Part shown: positions 6,564-15,641 of the stretch, in pieces
Layout: each line of letters opens with the position of its first letter
Numbering within the stretch: the first letter of the stretch is position 1
From: Sphingobacterium yanglingense
GTDB taxonomy: Bacteria > Bacteroidota > Bacteroidia > Sphingobacteriales > Sphingobacteriaceae
Direction of reading: 5' to 3'
Length of the DNA stretch: 64,000 bases
Assembly: GCF_004363245.1 (NCBI RefSeq)
Contig: NZ_SNYV01000013.1
Location: forward strand, 1 to 64,000
The notes under the pieces: model-generated
Seen by the model: the letters and a program-made list of their open reading frames with translations, nothing else
Database searches by the model: none
What the model was told of the DNA's origin: nothing
Program-made: the position numbers and the translations under genes

Positions 6564-8066
6564 TTATTCATTATCAGTACTTGGTCGTGGATTTAGCTCG
6601 ATATTAGATAGACGGACTTCATCAGGAAGTTGCAATACACGTCTTAGGTCATTGGGAGCCAGCGTAATAGAAGCACTATTATACACTGCATGAGTTACTG
6701 GTATTTTGTGGCGTAGAATATCGAACCAACGTAATCCTTCATGCATGAACTCGGCACGTCTGAACTGTAAACAAGATTGGATCAATCCTGCTTTTAGATT
6801 TGCATCTGTAAATTCATCCTCGGTGAGATCTTTATAGAAAAAGGTGCGGATTTTGTTTTTATCAATCACACGGGTTCCGTTATAATCAGCAGGCTTGATT
6901 CTGTTTTTTGCATAGCCATTCAAATCATTCATAGCTTCTTCATATTGTCCTAAATTGGCATATGCTTCGGCACGACTCAACAAGACCTCTTCTGTGGTGA
7001 ATAAAGGGACCATATTGTAGCCCACACCCGTTGTTGCATTGATGCTGTTGCGTACAAAATGTTCCATAGACTTTCGGGTATAGTAGGACTGGCTACTGAT
7101 AGACCAAGTACGGATCGCAGTCAGGGCGCCAACCACTGTATTTCGAGTGATCTCGTTCATCAATGCCGATGTTGTTGAATAGCGGTATTGACGGAAGCGA
7201 CGTGCCCACCAAGAGGTGGTTTCCGCAATCAGAAGGTTGGCTCGTTCTGTAGATTGCGTGTATGTCCGGGCAAACTCCTCGGAGCCAAAGGCAGCATATT
7301 TTCCATTGAGATCACGCATGTTTGCTTCAATGTTTCCTTCAGGAAATGCATGGCCTGCATGAGCCACTACTTTAGGGTAATCGCCTTTGAACAAGTAAAA
7401 GCGGACAGCGAAAGCATGAGCTGCCTTTCTAGTAAAGTGGTATGATGGCACTTTATAATTATCAACAATCAACGGCAAACCTGCAGTTAGATCACGCTCA
7501 ATCTTCTCGTATACGGCACTTACTGTATTACGCTCATAGTTTTTCCAAACCACGGTCTCAGGCACCTCTACATATGGAATGCCCATATCAGAACTGGCGG
7601 TGGCTGGATCGTAGAATTTGGAAAATAAACTCACCAGCATAAAATGTGCATATGCTCGTGCGACTAAGGCTTCCCCTTTCTTGGAGGCGTAGCTTGCAGG
7701 ATCTCCTGCTTCTTGGATTGCTTTTAAGACCTCATTGGCTGCTGCTATGGCGCGGTATGCATTATTCCAATAATAGATCGGCGAATCCTGACCTACGGCA
7801 TTTACATCCATCCAGGCATAGCTATTGGTATTAATCTCATCATTGGTGGTCATCCCAAAGTTGTCGGTGACATTGTCGCCCATAGCTTCACAAAAAGTGA
7901 TATAGTTGCCAGAAGGGTAAGCAGACACCAATAACTCAGACAACTTTTCGCCATTGTTGAGAATAGTACGCTGATCGGGTAGAGTGTCCAAGTACTTTTC
8001 ACAGCTTGAAAAACTCAACGCTAATGCGCAGAGCGTGATAGTATATATATAGCGATTCTTTTTCAT
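6564..8066 (-). CDS. RagB/SusD-family nutrient uptake lipoprotein
   Basis: 500 residues with lipobox SFSSC (Cys22), followed by the typical EKYLDTLPDQRT start of SusD mature chains. Helical TPR-like segments (REAYANLGQYEEAMNDLN reads here as SRAEAYANLGQYEEAMNDLNG) and the C-terminal RAEFMHEGLRWFDILRHK signature are visible. It is the surface lid that captures ligand for the TonB-dependent channel encoded 2 bases upstream. It lies in the sigma/FecR-controlled operon. Confidence 0.95.
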   Translation of the reverse strand: MKKNRYIYTITLCALALSFSSCEKYLDTLPDQRTILNNGEKLSELLVSAYPSGNYITFCEAMGDNVTDNFGMTTNDEINTNSYAWMDVNAVGQDSPIYYWNNAYRAIAAANEVLKAIQEAGDPASYASKKGEALVARAYAHFMLVSLFSKFYDPATASSDMGIPYVEVPETVVWKNYERNTVSAVYEKIERDLTAGLPLIVDNYKVPSYHFTRKAAHAFAVRFYLFKGDYPKVVAHAGHAFPEGNIEANMRDLNGKYAAFGSEEFARTYTQSTERANLLIAETTSWWARRFRQYRYSTTSALMNEITRNTVVGALTAIRTWSISSQSYYTRKSMEHFVRNSINATTGVGYNMVPLFTTEEVLLSRAEAYANLGQYEEAMNDLNGYAKNRIKPADYNGTRVIDKNKIRTFFYKDLTEDEFTDANLKAGLIQSCLQFRRAEFMHEGLRWFDILRHKIPVTHAVYNSASITLAPNDLRRVLQLPDEVRLSNIELNPRPSTDNE

Positions 8067-8068
8067 CT

Positions 8069-11000
8069 CTAGATTCCGATTTTTAAGGTTAATGTAAATT
8101 GTTTAGGCATGGGATTGGCCACACCGCCTGAATTGAAAAACTCCGGATCCTGACCTTTTAGTTTTTTGTCTGCATAGATCAACCAGATGTTGTTCGCATT
8201 AAAGGCTGTAGAAAGGGACTTCACTTTAAGATAGGAACTGATACGCGCCGGTAACTGGTAGTTTAATGCGATGGTTTTTAACCGAACAAAAGAACCATCT
8301 ACCACTCTTTCTGTCGAGAAATTGTAGTTATTATACGGATAGGTACTGCCCAAGACTTCTTTTATCTGCCCGTCAATAATAGATGGAATATTGGTGGTTG
8401 CTTCGTCGCCAGGCATTGTCCAGCGATCTAAAAACTCTCTAGGGGTGGCATCCAGATCACTGTATTCGCTTTTGAATACCCTGTCCAGACGGATCTTATT
8501 ACCCCATTGGTAGGTTACAAAGACATTTAGTGTAACACCCTTGTAGGAAACCACATTAGATAGACCTCCTGTATAAAGAGGGTCTACAGAGCCTTCCATT
8601 TTCAGGTAGTCTGTATTGGTGCTTTGTAGGTATACATGTGGGTTTATTGAACCATTATGATCAATGAAAGTCGGAACCCCAGTAAGTGGATCGAGCCCTT
8701 CAAATGCAACGGAATATAAACCTCTAACTGGACCGCCTATTTTTGGTCCCCCTTCGGGAATAACTAAATCAAAGATCCGAGGTAAGCTGCGGAGGTTTTT
8801 GATTCTATTCTTGACATAGCCTAAGGTGAAATTGGTACGGTACCTCCAGTCTGATTCGCGAAGCCAGCTCATACCCATGGTGATGTCTATCCCGTTTGAA
8901 GTCATATCCGCATAATTCGCCGACTTAGTAGCTTGGCCGCCGATTCCAGAGGTACGTACGGTATTGATCAACTCAAAACCATTCCTGTGGAAATAATCTG
9001 CAGATAATGTAAACCTATTTTGGAATATTCCTAGATCAAGTCCCGCATTGGTCTCGTATTGTTTTTCCCAGGTCAGTTCGGCATTCTCTAAAGCTGAGAT
9101 TACGATTTTGGATTCGATCTCTGAAACATACGGTCTGTTGGTTTGGGTGTTGTTAAAGATCGCTGTAGAGTTGCGCGCATTTCCAATATTGGCCGTTAGA
9201 CCATAGGTACCACGGAGTTTTAACATGGATATGGCCTCGAAATCCTTCATAAAAGGTTCTTCGTCTATATTCCAGGCTCCGGAAAACGTCCAAGTGGGTA
9301 ACCATCTTGACTTGCGGGTATTTCCCATCTTATTAGAACCATCGTAGCGGCTGGAGAAACTGAATACATAGCGACTCTTATAATCGTATTGTACATTTCC
9401 AAAGAATGAAACAAACCGATCATAGTTGTAGTCCATGCCAAAGTAATTATAATTTCCTTCTAGCATCTGTTTGACAATACGGTAATCAGTGAAGGGAACA
9501 CCTCCTTTATCATATTGGTAACCGTATCCGTTGTTATAGCTATTCTGGCGGTCTGCAAAACGGATGTCCTGTCCGACAAAGGCATTGATCCGATGACCAT
9601 CCATAAAATCTGTCTTGTATTGTAAGGTGTGACGCCCATAGTAACTCTTCAGCATATCATCACCACGCAGATAGAAGCCTCCTTCAGGCAAGACAATCTG
9701 TTTTTCCTGATACGGTTTGTCAGGGTCATTGTACAAGAAGTTGTTGCGATCCCGGATTGTAGAGTTGTTGGCCGCACGATAGGCACCCGACATATTCGAA
9801 TATTCAGTAACCATATTCTCTCTACTGCTCTTAACATATCTTACAGATCCTAATGCTTTATACTCTAGGTTTTTGAGGATCTTTACACCCAGTTCTCCTT
9901 GAATCTTAAAGTCTACCATGTTTACCTGGATCTTATTGTTTTCCAGTTCATGGATGATATTAAATGGTGCGTAGTTGCGGGTGAAAAATTCGAGGTCACC
10001 ATTTTCATCGTATGGTGTGAGTGTGCGACTTGTATTTAATGCGTACGAATAGGGGTTGATATCAAAGTTACGCGTATATTCACCGCGTACCACGTCATTT
10101 TCCCTTGCTAATGTTCCAGGTACTTTCTGATCCCGTAAGGAGCCATTCACAATAACACCAGCCGTTACGCGGTCTCCGATTTTGTATTCCGAACGCATAT
10201 TTCCGGTAAATCGTTTTACATTATCAGCAATAGTATAGCCATTATCGTCGTAATAACTGCCCGAAAAATAATGACTGGCTTTATCAGTCCCCGATGAAAT
10301 GGAGATTGAATGCTCCTGTACAAAGGAGTTGCGGAACAAGACATCAAACCAATTGGTATTGGCCTTGGCGTAGCGGTTCAAAAATTGTTCTCTAGCTTCG
10401 GTTGTGTTCTCTAGAAGAAATTTTCCTGTAGACTCATCGTATGTGTTAATAAGATTGTACATTTTGGTGTAAACCCCACCGTTTGCTTTACGGAGTGCAG
10501 GAGCAAGGTTAAGTAATCCCTTACGATCCATCTCAGAGTATACTGACATCTGGTCTGCAGAGTTCATGATATTGAACGTAGAATAGGAAGGTTTTAGGTA
10601 GGTAGAGAAGTTTCCCGTATAGTTTACAACGGGTGCACCAACTTTTCCTTTTTTGGTGGTGATCACTACTACACCATTCATCGCACGTGCACCATATAGG
10701 GCTGTTGCCGATGCGTCTTTTAGGATTTCGAAAGACTCGATATCTTCTGCGTTGATACCTGCGACCGAAGAACCAATTAAGGTAAGTGCGTCTCCACTTG
10801 ACAATTGGTCATTGGAGATATTTACGATATCTTCTAGCACGACCCCATCAACAACCCATAGAGGTTTGTTATCTCCAGTAATTGAGGTGGCTCCACGAAC
10901 CCTTATTTTAGGAGCCGAACCGAAGGTGCCGGAGACGTTCTGTACGGAAACCCCCGCAACACGACCTTCCAACATCCGTCCGATATCTGTCATTCCCTCA

Positions 11001-11752
11001 ATCTTTGTATCTGCCATCTTTACCGAAGCGGAAGCACCGGTGAATAGCTTTTTGCTTATGTTCTGAAATCCCGTGACGACGACTTCTTCCATTTCGTTGT
11101 CACTCAATCGCATTACTACCCGAAGTGGAGATTCTTGATAAGGGAGTGTTACAGCGGTGTAACCAAGCATATTGATGCGTAGGCTGGCATTTTTTCCCTG
11201 TACGCGGATATGAAAAGCCCCATTGCCATCGGTAATCGTTGTTAGAGTAGCTCCGACTTCAGTAACCGTCGCACCAGCAACTGGTTTTCCTTGCTCATCA
11301 ACGACTTTTCCTGACATTTCAAGTTGCTGTGCGGCCTGCAAACGTTTTGTTGCTTCGTCGACAGTGGACTCTTTACGTGGTGCAATTGTTATGATTTTGT
11401 TATTCAGGCTATAACCGAAAGGTTGTTGTGCAAAGATGGCATCCAGTGCCTGCTGTATAGGCGCATTTTTCAGCTCTATAGAAACTGTCTTTGCTTTACT
11501 TAGGTATGCCGCGTTAATGAAAAAATCATAAGTCGTTTGTTTTTGTACCTCATTAAGAGCCTGCTTCAGCGGGACGTTCTTCAGCGACAAGCTAACGTGT
11601 TGAGCCATAGTGTTGCCCATGGCCTGTAAGTTAATACACAGAAATATAAAAAATGTTAATCGCATACAGATCAAACTAATAGAACGGGTGAAATCTATTT
11701 TTTTACTATTTTTTCGGTGAAATGGAACAGTAGATACTGTTATATCTTCCAT
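8069..11752 (-). CDS. SusC/RagA-family TonB-dependent channel with STN signalling domain
   Basis: 1227 residues. After a long N-terminal leader comes a secretin/TonB short N-terminal (STN) domain at about 55-130 (VSLSLKNVPLKQALNEVQKQT). Then follow a carboxypeptidase-like beta-sandwich (about 145-220), the EMEEVVVTGFQ TonB box, the plug (LEGRVAGVSVQN...RGATSITGDNKPLWVVDGVV...KDASATALYGARAMNGVVVITTKKG) and a large beta-barrel ending in an aromatic-type C-terminus. The STN domain contacts FecR when ligand is bound and so turns on the ECF sigma factor encoded upstream. It is cotranscribed with the SusD gene. Confidence 0.95.
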   Translation of the reverse strand: MEDITVSTVPFHRKNSKKIDFTRSISLICMRLTFFIFLCINLQAMGNTMAQHVSLSLKNVPLKQALNEVQKQTTYDFFINAAYLSKAKTVSIELKNAPIQQALDAIFAQQPFGYSLNNKIITIAPRKESTVDEATKRLQAAQQLEMSGKVVDEQGKPVAGATVTEVGATLTTITDGNGAFHIRVQGKNASLRINMLGYTAVTLPYQESPLRVVMRLSDNEMEEVVVTGFQNISKKLFTGASASVKMADTKIEGMTDIGRMLEGRVAGVSVQNVSGTFGSAPKIRVRGATSITGDNKPLWVVDGVVLEDIVNISNDQLSSGDALTLIGSSVAGINAEDIESFEILKDASATALYGARAMNGVVVITTKKGKVGAPVVNYTGNFSTYLKPSYSTFNIMNSADQMSVYSEMDRKGLLNLAPALRKANGGVYTKMYNLINTYDESTGKFLLENTTEAREQFLNRYAKANTNWFDVLFRNSFVQEHSISISSGTDKASHYFSGSYYDDNGYTIADNVKRFTGNMRSEYKIGDRVTAGVIVNGSLRDQKVPGTLARENDVVRGEYTRNFDINPYSYALNTSRTLTPYDENGDLEFFTRNYAPFNIIHELENNKIQVNMVDFKIQGELGVKILKNLEYKALGSVRYVKSSRENMVTEYSNMSGAYRAANNSTIRDRNNFLYNDPDKPYQEKQIVLPEGGFYLRGDDMLKSYYGRHTLQYKTDFMDGHRINAFVGQDIRFADRQNSYNNGYGYQYDKGGVPFTDYRIVKQMLEGNYNYFGMDYNYDRFVSFFGNVQYDYKSRYVFSFSSRYDGSNKMGNTRKSRWLPTWTFSGAWNIDEEPFMKDFEAISMLKLRGTYGLTANIGNARNSTAIFNNTQTNRPYVSEIESKIVISALENAELTWEKQYETNAGLDLGIFQNRFTLSADYFHRNGFELINTVRTSGIGGQATKSANYADMTSNGIDITMGMSWLRESDWRYRTNFTLGYVKNRIKNLRSLPRIFDLVIPEGGPKIGGPVRGLYSVAFEGLDPLTGVPTFIDHNGSINPHVYLQSTNTDYLKMEGSVDPLYTGGLSNVVSYKGVTLNVFVTYQWGNKIRLDRVFKSEYSDLDATPREFLDRWTMPGDEATTNIPSIIDGQIKEVLGSTYPYNNYNFSTERVVDGSFVRLKTIALNYQLPARISSYLKVKSLSTAFNANNIWLIYADKKLKGQDPEFFNSGGVANPMPKQFTLTLKIGI

Positions 11753-11869
11753 AATTATTTAATTGGATTGCACAAATACAGGATACCAAATCCATTGATA
11801 TCTTTATATTTGTACAATAAGGTTAGTTATTCTGTTTACTTATTCAGTGTGAAAACCTTAGCTTATGTT

Positions 11870-11894
11870 CCAAGGGTGTTGCAACCACCCTTGG
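11870..11894. other. Hairpin between fecR and susC
   Basis: Perfect 9-bp stem (11870-11878 with 11886-11894) and 7-base loop in the 172-base gap between the FecR gene and the SusC gene. No T-run follows on the minus strand, so it may be an mRNA-stability or attenuation element rather than a terminator. Confidence 0.5.
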
Positions 11895-11924
11895 TTCAAT
11901 ATATTACTAAGGACAAAGTAGAGT

Positions 11925-13148
11925 TTACATGTCCATAAATATCCTCCTTCCTTTCATTGAAAACTTATAGGATGTATTTACCGATAATACTGTCAGCAGC
12001 TGATCTAAAGCTACATTTTTTGACAAGCTACCTTCAATTAGGATTGGAGGGATAGCTCCATTGTGGACGAACTCAATATCATACCAGCGCTCAATATCGC
12101 GCAAGACTTCCTCCAAGGGAGCTCTTGAAAAAATAAACCGATTTTGAATCCAGCCTACATATTCCTCTGTTCGTACAGCTTGCACGTGGATCTGTTGGTT
12201 ATGAACAGTTGCCTGTTCACCAGGTTTAAGCAGAATACTCTTAGGTGTAGGAGCATCGTCTAGGCGTACGTTGACAGCACCTTCTATGAGGGTGGTTGCC
12301 ATTGAATTTTCTTCTGGATAAGATTTGATATTGAATGTGGTTCCCAATACTTCTACAGCTTGGTTTGCAGTGTGTACGACAAAAGGAGCTGCAGGGTTCT
12401 TGACCACTTCAAAATATCCCTCTCCCTCTAGATATACCTCGCGTTTTCCGGCTTTAAATGCCAGCGGGAAACGTAGTGTCGATTCTGAATTTAAATACAC
12501 CTTGGTGCCATCTTCCAATAAAAACTTGGTAAATCCGCCTTTAGAGGTGTGGATTCTATTCATCTGTTGGTTAGCCTGCTGTTGGGCTTGGTTCGTATAT
12601 AACAATTTGAGTTCTCCTGTTTCGGCCCGGACGATATGAATATCCTCGTCTTGATATACGGTGCCTGGCACATTTTCCTGTATTACGACAACCTTTCCAT
12701 CAGGTAGTGTAATTTTAGAAATGTTTTCTGAAGAATAGACTGTCGAAGGTGAAGTAATCGGCAATTCATCAGGAGAGGGAGGGGCTGCAAGGTACCAATA
12801 AAGCCCAAAGACGGCCAAGAGAGAGGCTGCCACACCGGTCAAGATGCGAAATTGTAATGTACGCTTATTCCCCTTGGGAGATAAGGTGGCCATTGGAATT
12901 GCTCCCTGGCTTGTTGCTATGTCAATATTTTCCCATAGCTTGTTCAGCTTGCCATGCCATAAATTGGGGCTTTTATCTGTAATCTGTTTCCAGTCTGAAT
13001 CCTCGATCCCCAAGATTGTTAGGTAAGCAACAAGCTCATCCTTATCTACCTGTTGTAGCTCTTCCAGAAAAGCGTCTAAGGAATGCTGGTCCAATTGATT
13101 GGATAGAAAACGGACTACATTATGTTTAAATTCCGTGGTTAGTGGCAT
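11925..13148 (-). CDS. FecR-family anti-sigma regulator (DUF4974)
   Basis: 407 residues. An N-terminal cytosolic part (about 1-100) would bind the sigma factor. One membrane helix follows at about 105-125 (ILTGVAASLLAVFGLYWYLAA), then the periplasmic FecR domain (about 190-290, LLEDGTKVYLNSESTLRFP...VYLEGEGYFEV) and a C-terminal DUF4974 STN-like domain (PLEEVLRDIERWYDIEFV). It lies 83 bases after the sigma gene. It senses the SusC STN domain and releases or activates the sigma factor. Confidence 0.95.
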   Translation of the reverse strand: MPLTTEFKHNVVRFLSNQLDQHSLDAFLEELQQVDKDELVAYLTILGIEDSDWKQITDKSPNLWHGKLNKLWENIDIATSQGAIPMATLSPKGNKRTLQFRILTGVAASLLAVFGLYWYLAAPPSPDELPITSPSTVYSSENISKITLPDGKVVVIQENVPGTVYQDEDIHIVRAETGELKLLYTNQAQQQANQQMNRIHTSKGGFTKFLLEDGTKVYLNSESTLRFPLAFKAGKREVYLEGEGYFEVVKNPAAPFVVHTANQAVEVLGTTFNIKSYPEENSMATTLIEGAVNVRLDDAPTPKSILLKPGEQATVHNQQIHVQAVRTEEYVGWIQNRFIFSRAPLEEVLRDIERWYDIEFVHNGAIPPILIEGSLSKNVALDQLLTVLSVNTSYKFSMKGRRIFMDM

Positions 13149-13231
13149 AACAAATTAAGGTTTAACAAAAGTTAATTTAATAAGAATACGAAGTGAAAGA
13201 GAGAAACACACTATTGGGAAAGTGTGTTTTT

Positions 13232-13831
13232 TTAAAAAAAGATATAAATATTTGGTATTAAGAGGGTTAAAATGATGGCGTCTTTGTGCTTATTGAACTC
13301 TTCACGTAAGGTCTTAACACCCATGACCAGTTGGTTGCTGACGGTTGATGTAGAGATTCCCAGCTCATCAGCGACTTCTTGGTAAGAGTAACCTTCTAGT
13401 TTACAGCGTGTAAAGATTAAGCGTCGTTGCGGTGGGAGAGAGTCTAGTAGTTGGTCAATTAATACCGCTTTTTCTTTGATTAAAAACTGTTCTTCAACTG
13501 ATAGCGCTAGTTCATTCATCTGTTGGTACAGATGTTGTTTTTTGCGTTCTTGCTGCGCAATCTGACGGAGGGTGTCAATGCAGAGGTTGGAAGCGATCTG
13601 AAAGATGTAAGCATCAAATAGTTTCTCTTCGTCAATCTGCTCACGGTTATTCCAAATACGTACAAAAGTGAGCTGTAAAACATCGTCGGCAAGATCTACA
13701 TCCTTTACAACTTTGAAGATAAATGAATAGAGCCGCTGTGCATAAGCATGATAGATCTTTTTGAACGACAAGTAATCGCCTTTTCTTAACTCTATCAGTA
13801 CTTTTTTATCTACTTGACCCGCGCTCTTCAT
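13232..13831 (-). CDS. ECF-family RNA polymerase sigma factor
   Basis: 199 residues. The region 2 signature is at about 25-95 (FKKIYHAYAQRLYSFIFKVVKD...ADDVLQLTFVRIWNNREQ) and the region 4 helix-turn-helix at about 125-180 (LPPQRRLIFTRCKLEGYSYQEVADELGISTSTVSNQL). It belongs to the Bacteroidota sigma-70 group that pairs with FecR and SusC. It heads the minus-strand uptake operon and should drive it when ligand is sensed. Confidence 0.93.
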   Translation of the reverse strand: MKSAGQVDKKVLIELRKGDYLSFKKIYHAYAQRLYSFIFKVVKDVDLADDVLQLTFVRIWNNREQIDEEKLFDAYIFQIASNLCIDTLRQIAQQERKKQHLYQQMNELALSVEEQFLIKEKAVLIDQLLDSLPPQRRLIFTRCKLEGYSYQEVADELGISTSTVSNQLVMGVKTLREEFNKHKDAIILTLLIPNIYIFF

Positions 13832-14270
13832 AACTTAGTTTATTATAAAGATAGTTTTATTTTCCCTTATAAGAAAAGTGTTCATGGAAAGATTGGACTA
13901 ACTTATAAAAAGTAGGTCTAATCCTTTTAGCAGAGCCTAATCCAAGAAGACTGTTTTCGCTGTTTCTACTTTTATCTTTCATTTTGTTTCTTTTGTTGAT
14001 CTCCTCACTTAAAACCAAAATAGAGTTTACGCTAACTTAATATAAGATTAATGATATGATAATTGCCTTTATTGGGCTTTTGTTGGGGGGCTGTGTAGTT
14101 TTGCAGCGTTAAAAATATAACACCACAAACTGATATTAACTTGTATTGTATGTTTCTGATAGTTTCGGATTTTATTGAGAAGTTTTTGTTTTGTTTCTTT
14201 TTTGTCCAGAGTGATTTTAGAAATGAAGCTTACTCCCTAACCTTTGAGCATAATTAACCCCATATATGTT
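13832..14270. other. Divergent intergenic region between the two uptake loci
   Basis: About 440 AT-rich bases with no credible ORF or RNA gene. It must hold the promoter of the sigma gene (minus) and of the NHL/IPT-SusC locus (plus). Apart from the candidate promoter at 14071-14103 I see no clear operator. Confidence 0.6.
14071..14103 (+). promoter_or_regulatory. Candidate promoter of the second uptake locus
   Basis: TAGTTTTG at 14096-14103 fits TAnnTTTG, and ATTG at 14071-14074 lies 21 bases upstream as a weak -33 element. It would give a leader of about 160 bases before the ATG at 14271. Confidence 0.35.
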
Positions 14271-15623
14271 ATGAAAAAACGTAATCTATTGACATTTCCT
14301 TTGGTGTTTTTGCTGTTTTTCTCTTCTTGTAAAGAGGATTCTGCATCAACACAGAGTGAGCATGATCCCAACAAACCGATCGTGCTGACCTCATTTTACC
14401 CTGCAGAAGGTGGGGCAAAAGACAAAATCCTATTGAATGGTGAGAATTTTGGTTCTGACCCAAAGAAAATCAAAGTTTATTTTAACAACGCCAAAGCAGC
14501 TGTCGTGTCAGCTAGTGGAGGTCGTGTGTATGCTATCGTCCCTCGTTTGCCGGGAGAAAATCCAAAGATATCGGTAGTAATCGGTAAGGATTCTGTAGTA
14601 TATGATAATACATTCTCCTATCATGTACAGGCACAGGTGACTACAGTTACAGGAACAGGATCTCGCGAATTTATTGCGGGTACTCTTGACCAAGCGCGCG
14701 TTTGTGCCAAATACCTGGAACTGGATGCAGAAGGTAATCTATTTATGACCTGGCGGGACGGTAAAGACAACGCGAAATTTGGTGTCGGACGTGTCAGTGA
14801 AAAGGAGAATCTAGTTACAGCCATGTATCAGGTAAAGGAAAGTCCCTATCCTTATGCGAATGGAGTTACTGTAGATAGGAAGACAGGAGTAATGACGGTC
14901 TCACATGAGTCCGTTGTTGAAACATTTTTCTCGTTCGATCCTATCGAAGGTTGGTATCCGCGTCAGCGTAATGCCAAATTTGCGCAGGCCCATGGTATAC
15001 CCAATGGGGATCAATATATGAACTTTATTACTTTCAGTCCTTATGATGGTTATCTCTACAGCCGCTCGCGTGATGGAAGTGTGATCAAGATACATCCAGA
15101 TACGTACGAAGCGACACTGGTTCATAAAGGATCAAAAGCTGCAGGTTCTACATGGCCATATGGATCGCAGTATGGACAGGGGATCAACCCGGCCAAACCA
15201 TGGGAGCTGTGGATGACACTGCACTCGAATGCGAGTCCGATAGAATATCGCCAGGGACTTATGGTACTGGACCTACGTCCGGAGCATATCGGTAAAGGTT
15301 TCCGGCGTGTGAACGGTACAGGTGGTAGCGACCATCGGGACGGACCGATCGAAGACGCGATATTCAACTATCCAAAGGATATTAAGTTTGATAATGCTGG
15401 TAATATGTTCATAGCAGATTCGGGCAATCAATGTATCCGTATGGTATCTGCCGATGGAATCGTTACGACTGTAGCAGGTCAGCCTAAGGTCAAAGGTTAT
15501 AGGGATGGTGGTCCGTTGGAGTCGATGTTCAATGAGCCATGGGGAGTGGCAGTCAACGAACAGGGCGAAATCTATATTGCTGACTATGGTAACTCACGAA
15601 TTCGCAAACTAGTTATTGAATAA
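14271..15623 (+). CDS. IPT/TIG and NHL-repeat surface lipoprotein
   Basis: 450 residues from the ATG starting MKKRNLL; an upstream TTG at 14244 would spoil the signal peptide. Lipobox FFSSC (Cys20). Residues about 35-120 are an IPT/TIG immunoglobulin-like fold (ITSFYPAEGGAKDKILLNGENFG-type, here PIVLTSFYPAEGGAKDK). The rest is a beta-propeller with NHL repeats at the end (FNYPKDIKFDNAGNMFIADSGNQCIRMV and FNEPWGVAVNEQGEIYIADYGNSRIRKL). Such lipoproteins open several Bacteroidota SusC/D loci and probably bind ligand at the surface. It is 18 bases upstream of the SusC gene. Confidence 0.85.
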   Translation: MKKRNLLTFPLVFLLFFSSCKEDSASTQSEHDPNKPIVLTSFYPAEGGAKDKILLNGENFGSDPKKIKVYFNNAKAAVVSASGGRVYAIVPRLPGENPKISVVIGKDSVVYDNTFSYHVQAQVTTVTGTGSREFIAGTLDQARVCAKYLELDAEGNLFMTWRDGKDNAKFGVGRVSEKENLVTAMYQVKESPYPYANGVTVDRKTGVMTVSHESVVETFFSFDPIEGWYPRQRNAKFAQAHGIPNGDQYMNFITFSPYDGYLYSRSRDGSVIKIHPDTYEATLVHKGSKAAGSTWPYGSQYGQGINPAKPWELWMTLHSNASPIEYRQGLMVLDLRPEHIGKGFRRVNGTGGSDHRDGPIEDAIFNYPKDIKFDNAGNMFIADSGNQCIRMVSADGIVTTVAGQPKVKGYRDGGPLESMFNEPWGVAVNEQGEIYIADYGNSRIRKLVIE

Positions 15624-15641
15624 TTAACCTAATTCTATATC

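Noticed and set aside
10653..11066. 137-codon plus-strand ORF inside the SusC gene
   Set aside because: Antisense shadow of the conserved plug region of the channel; the minus-strand protein is certain.
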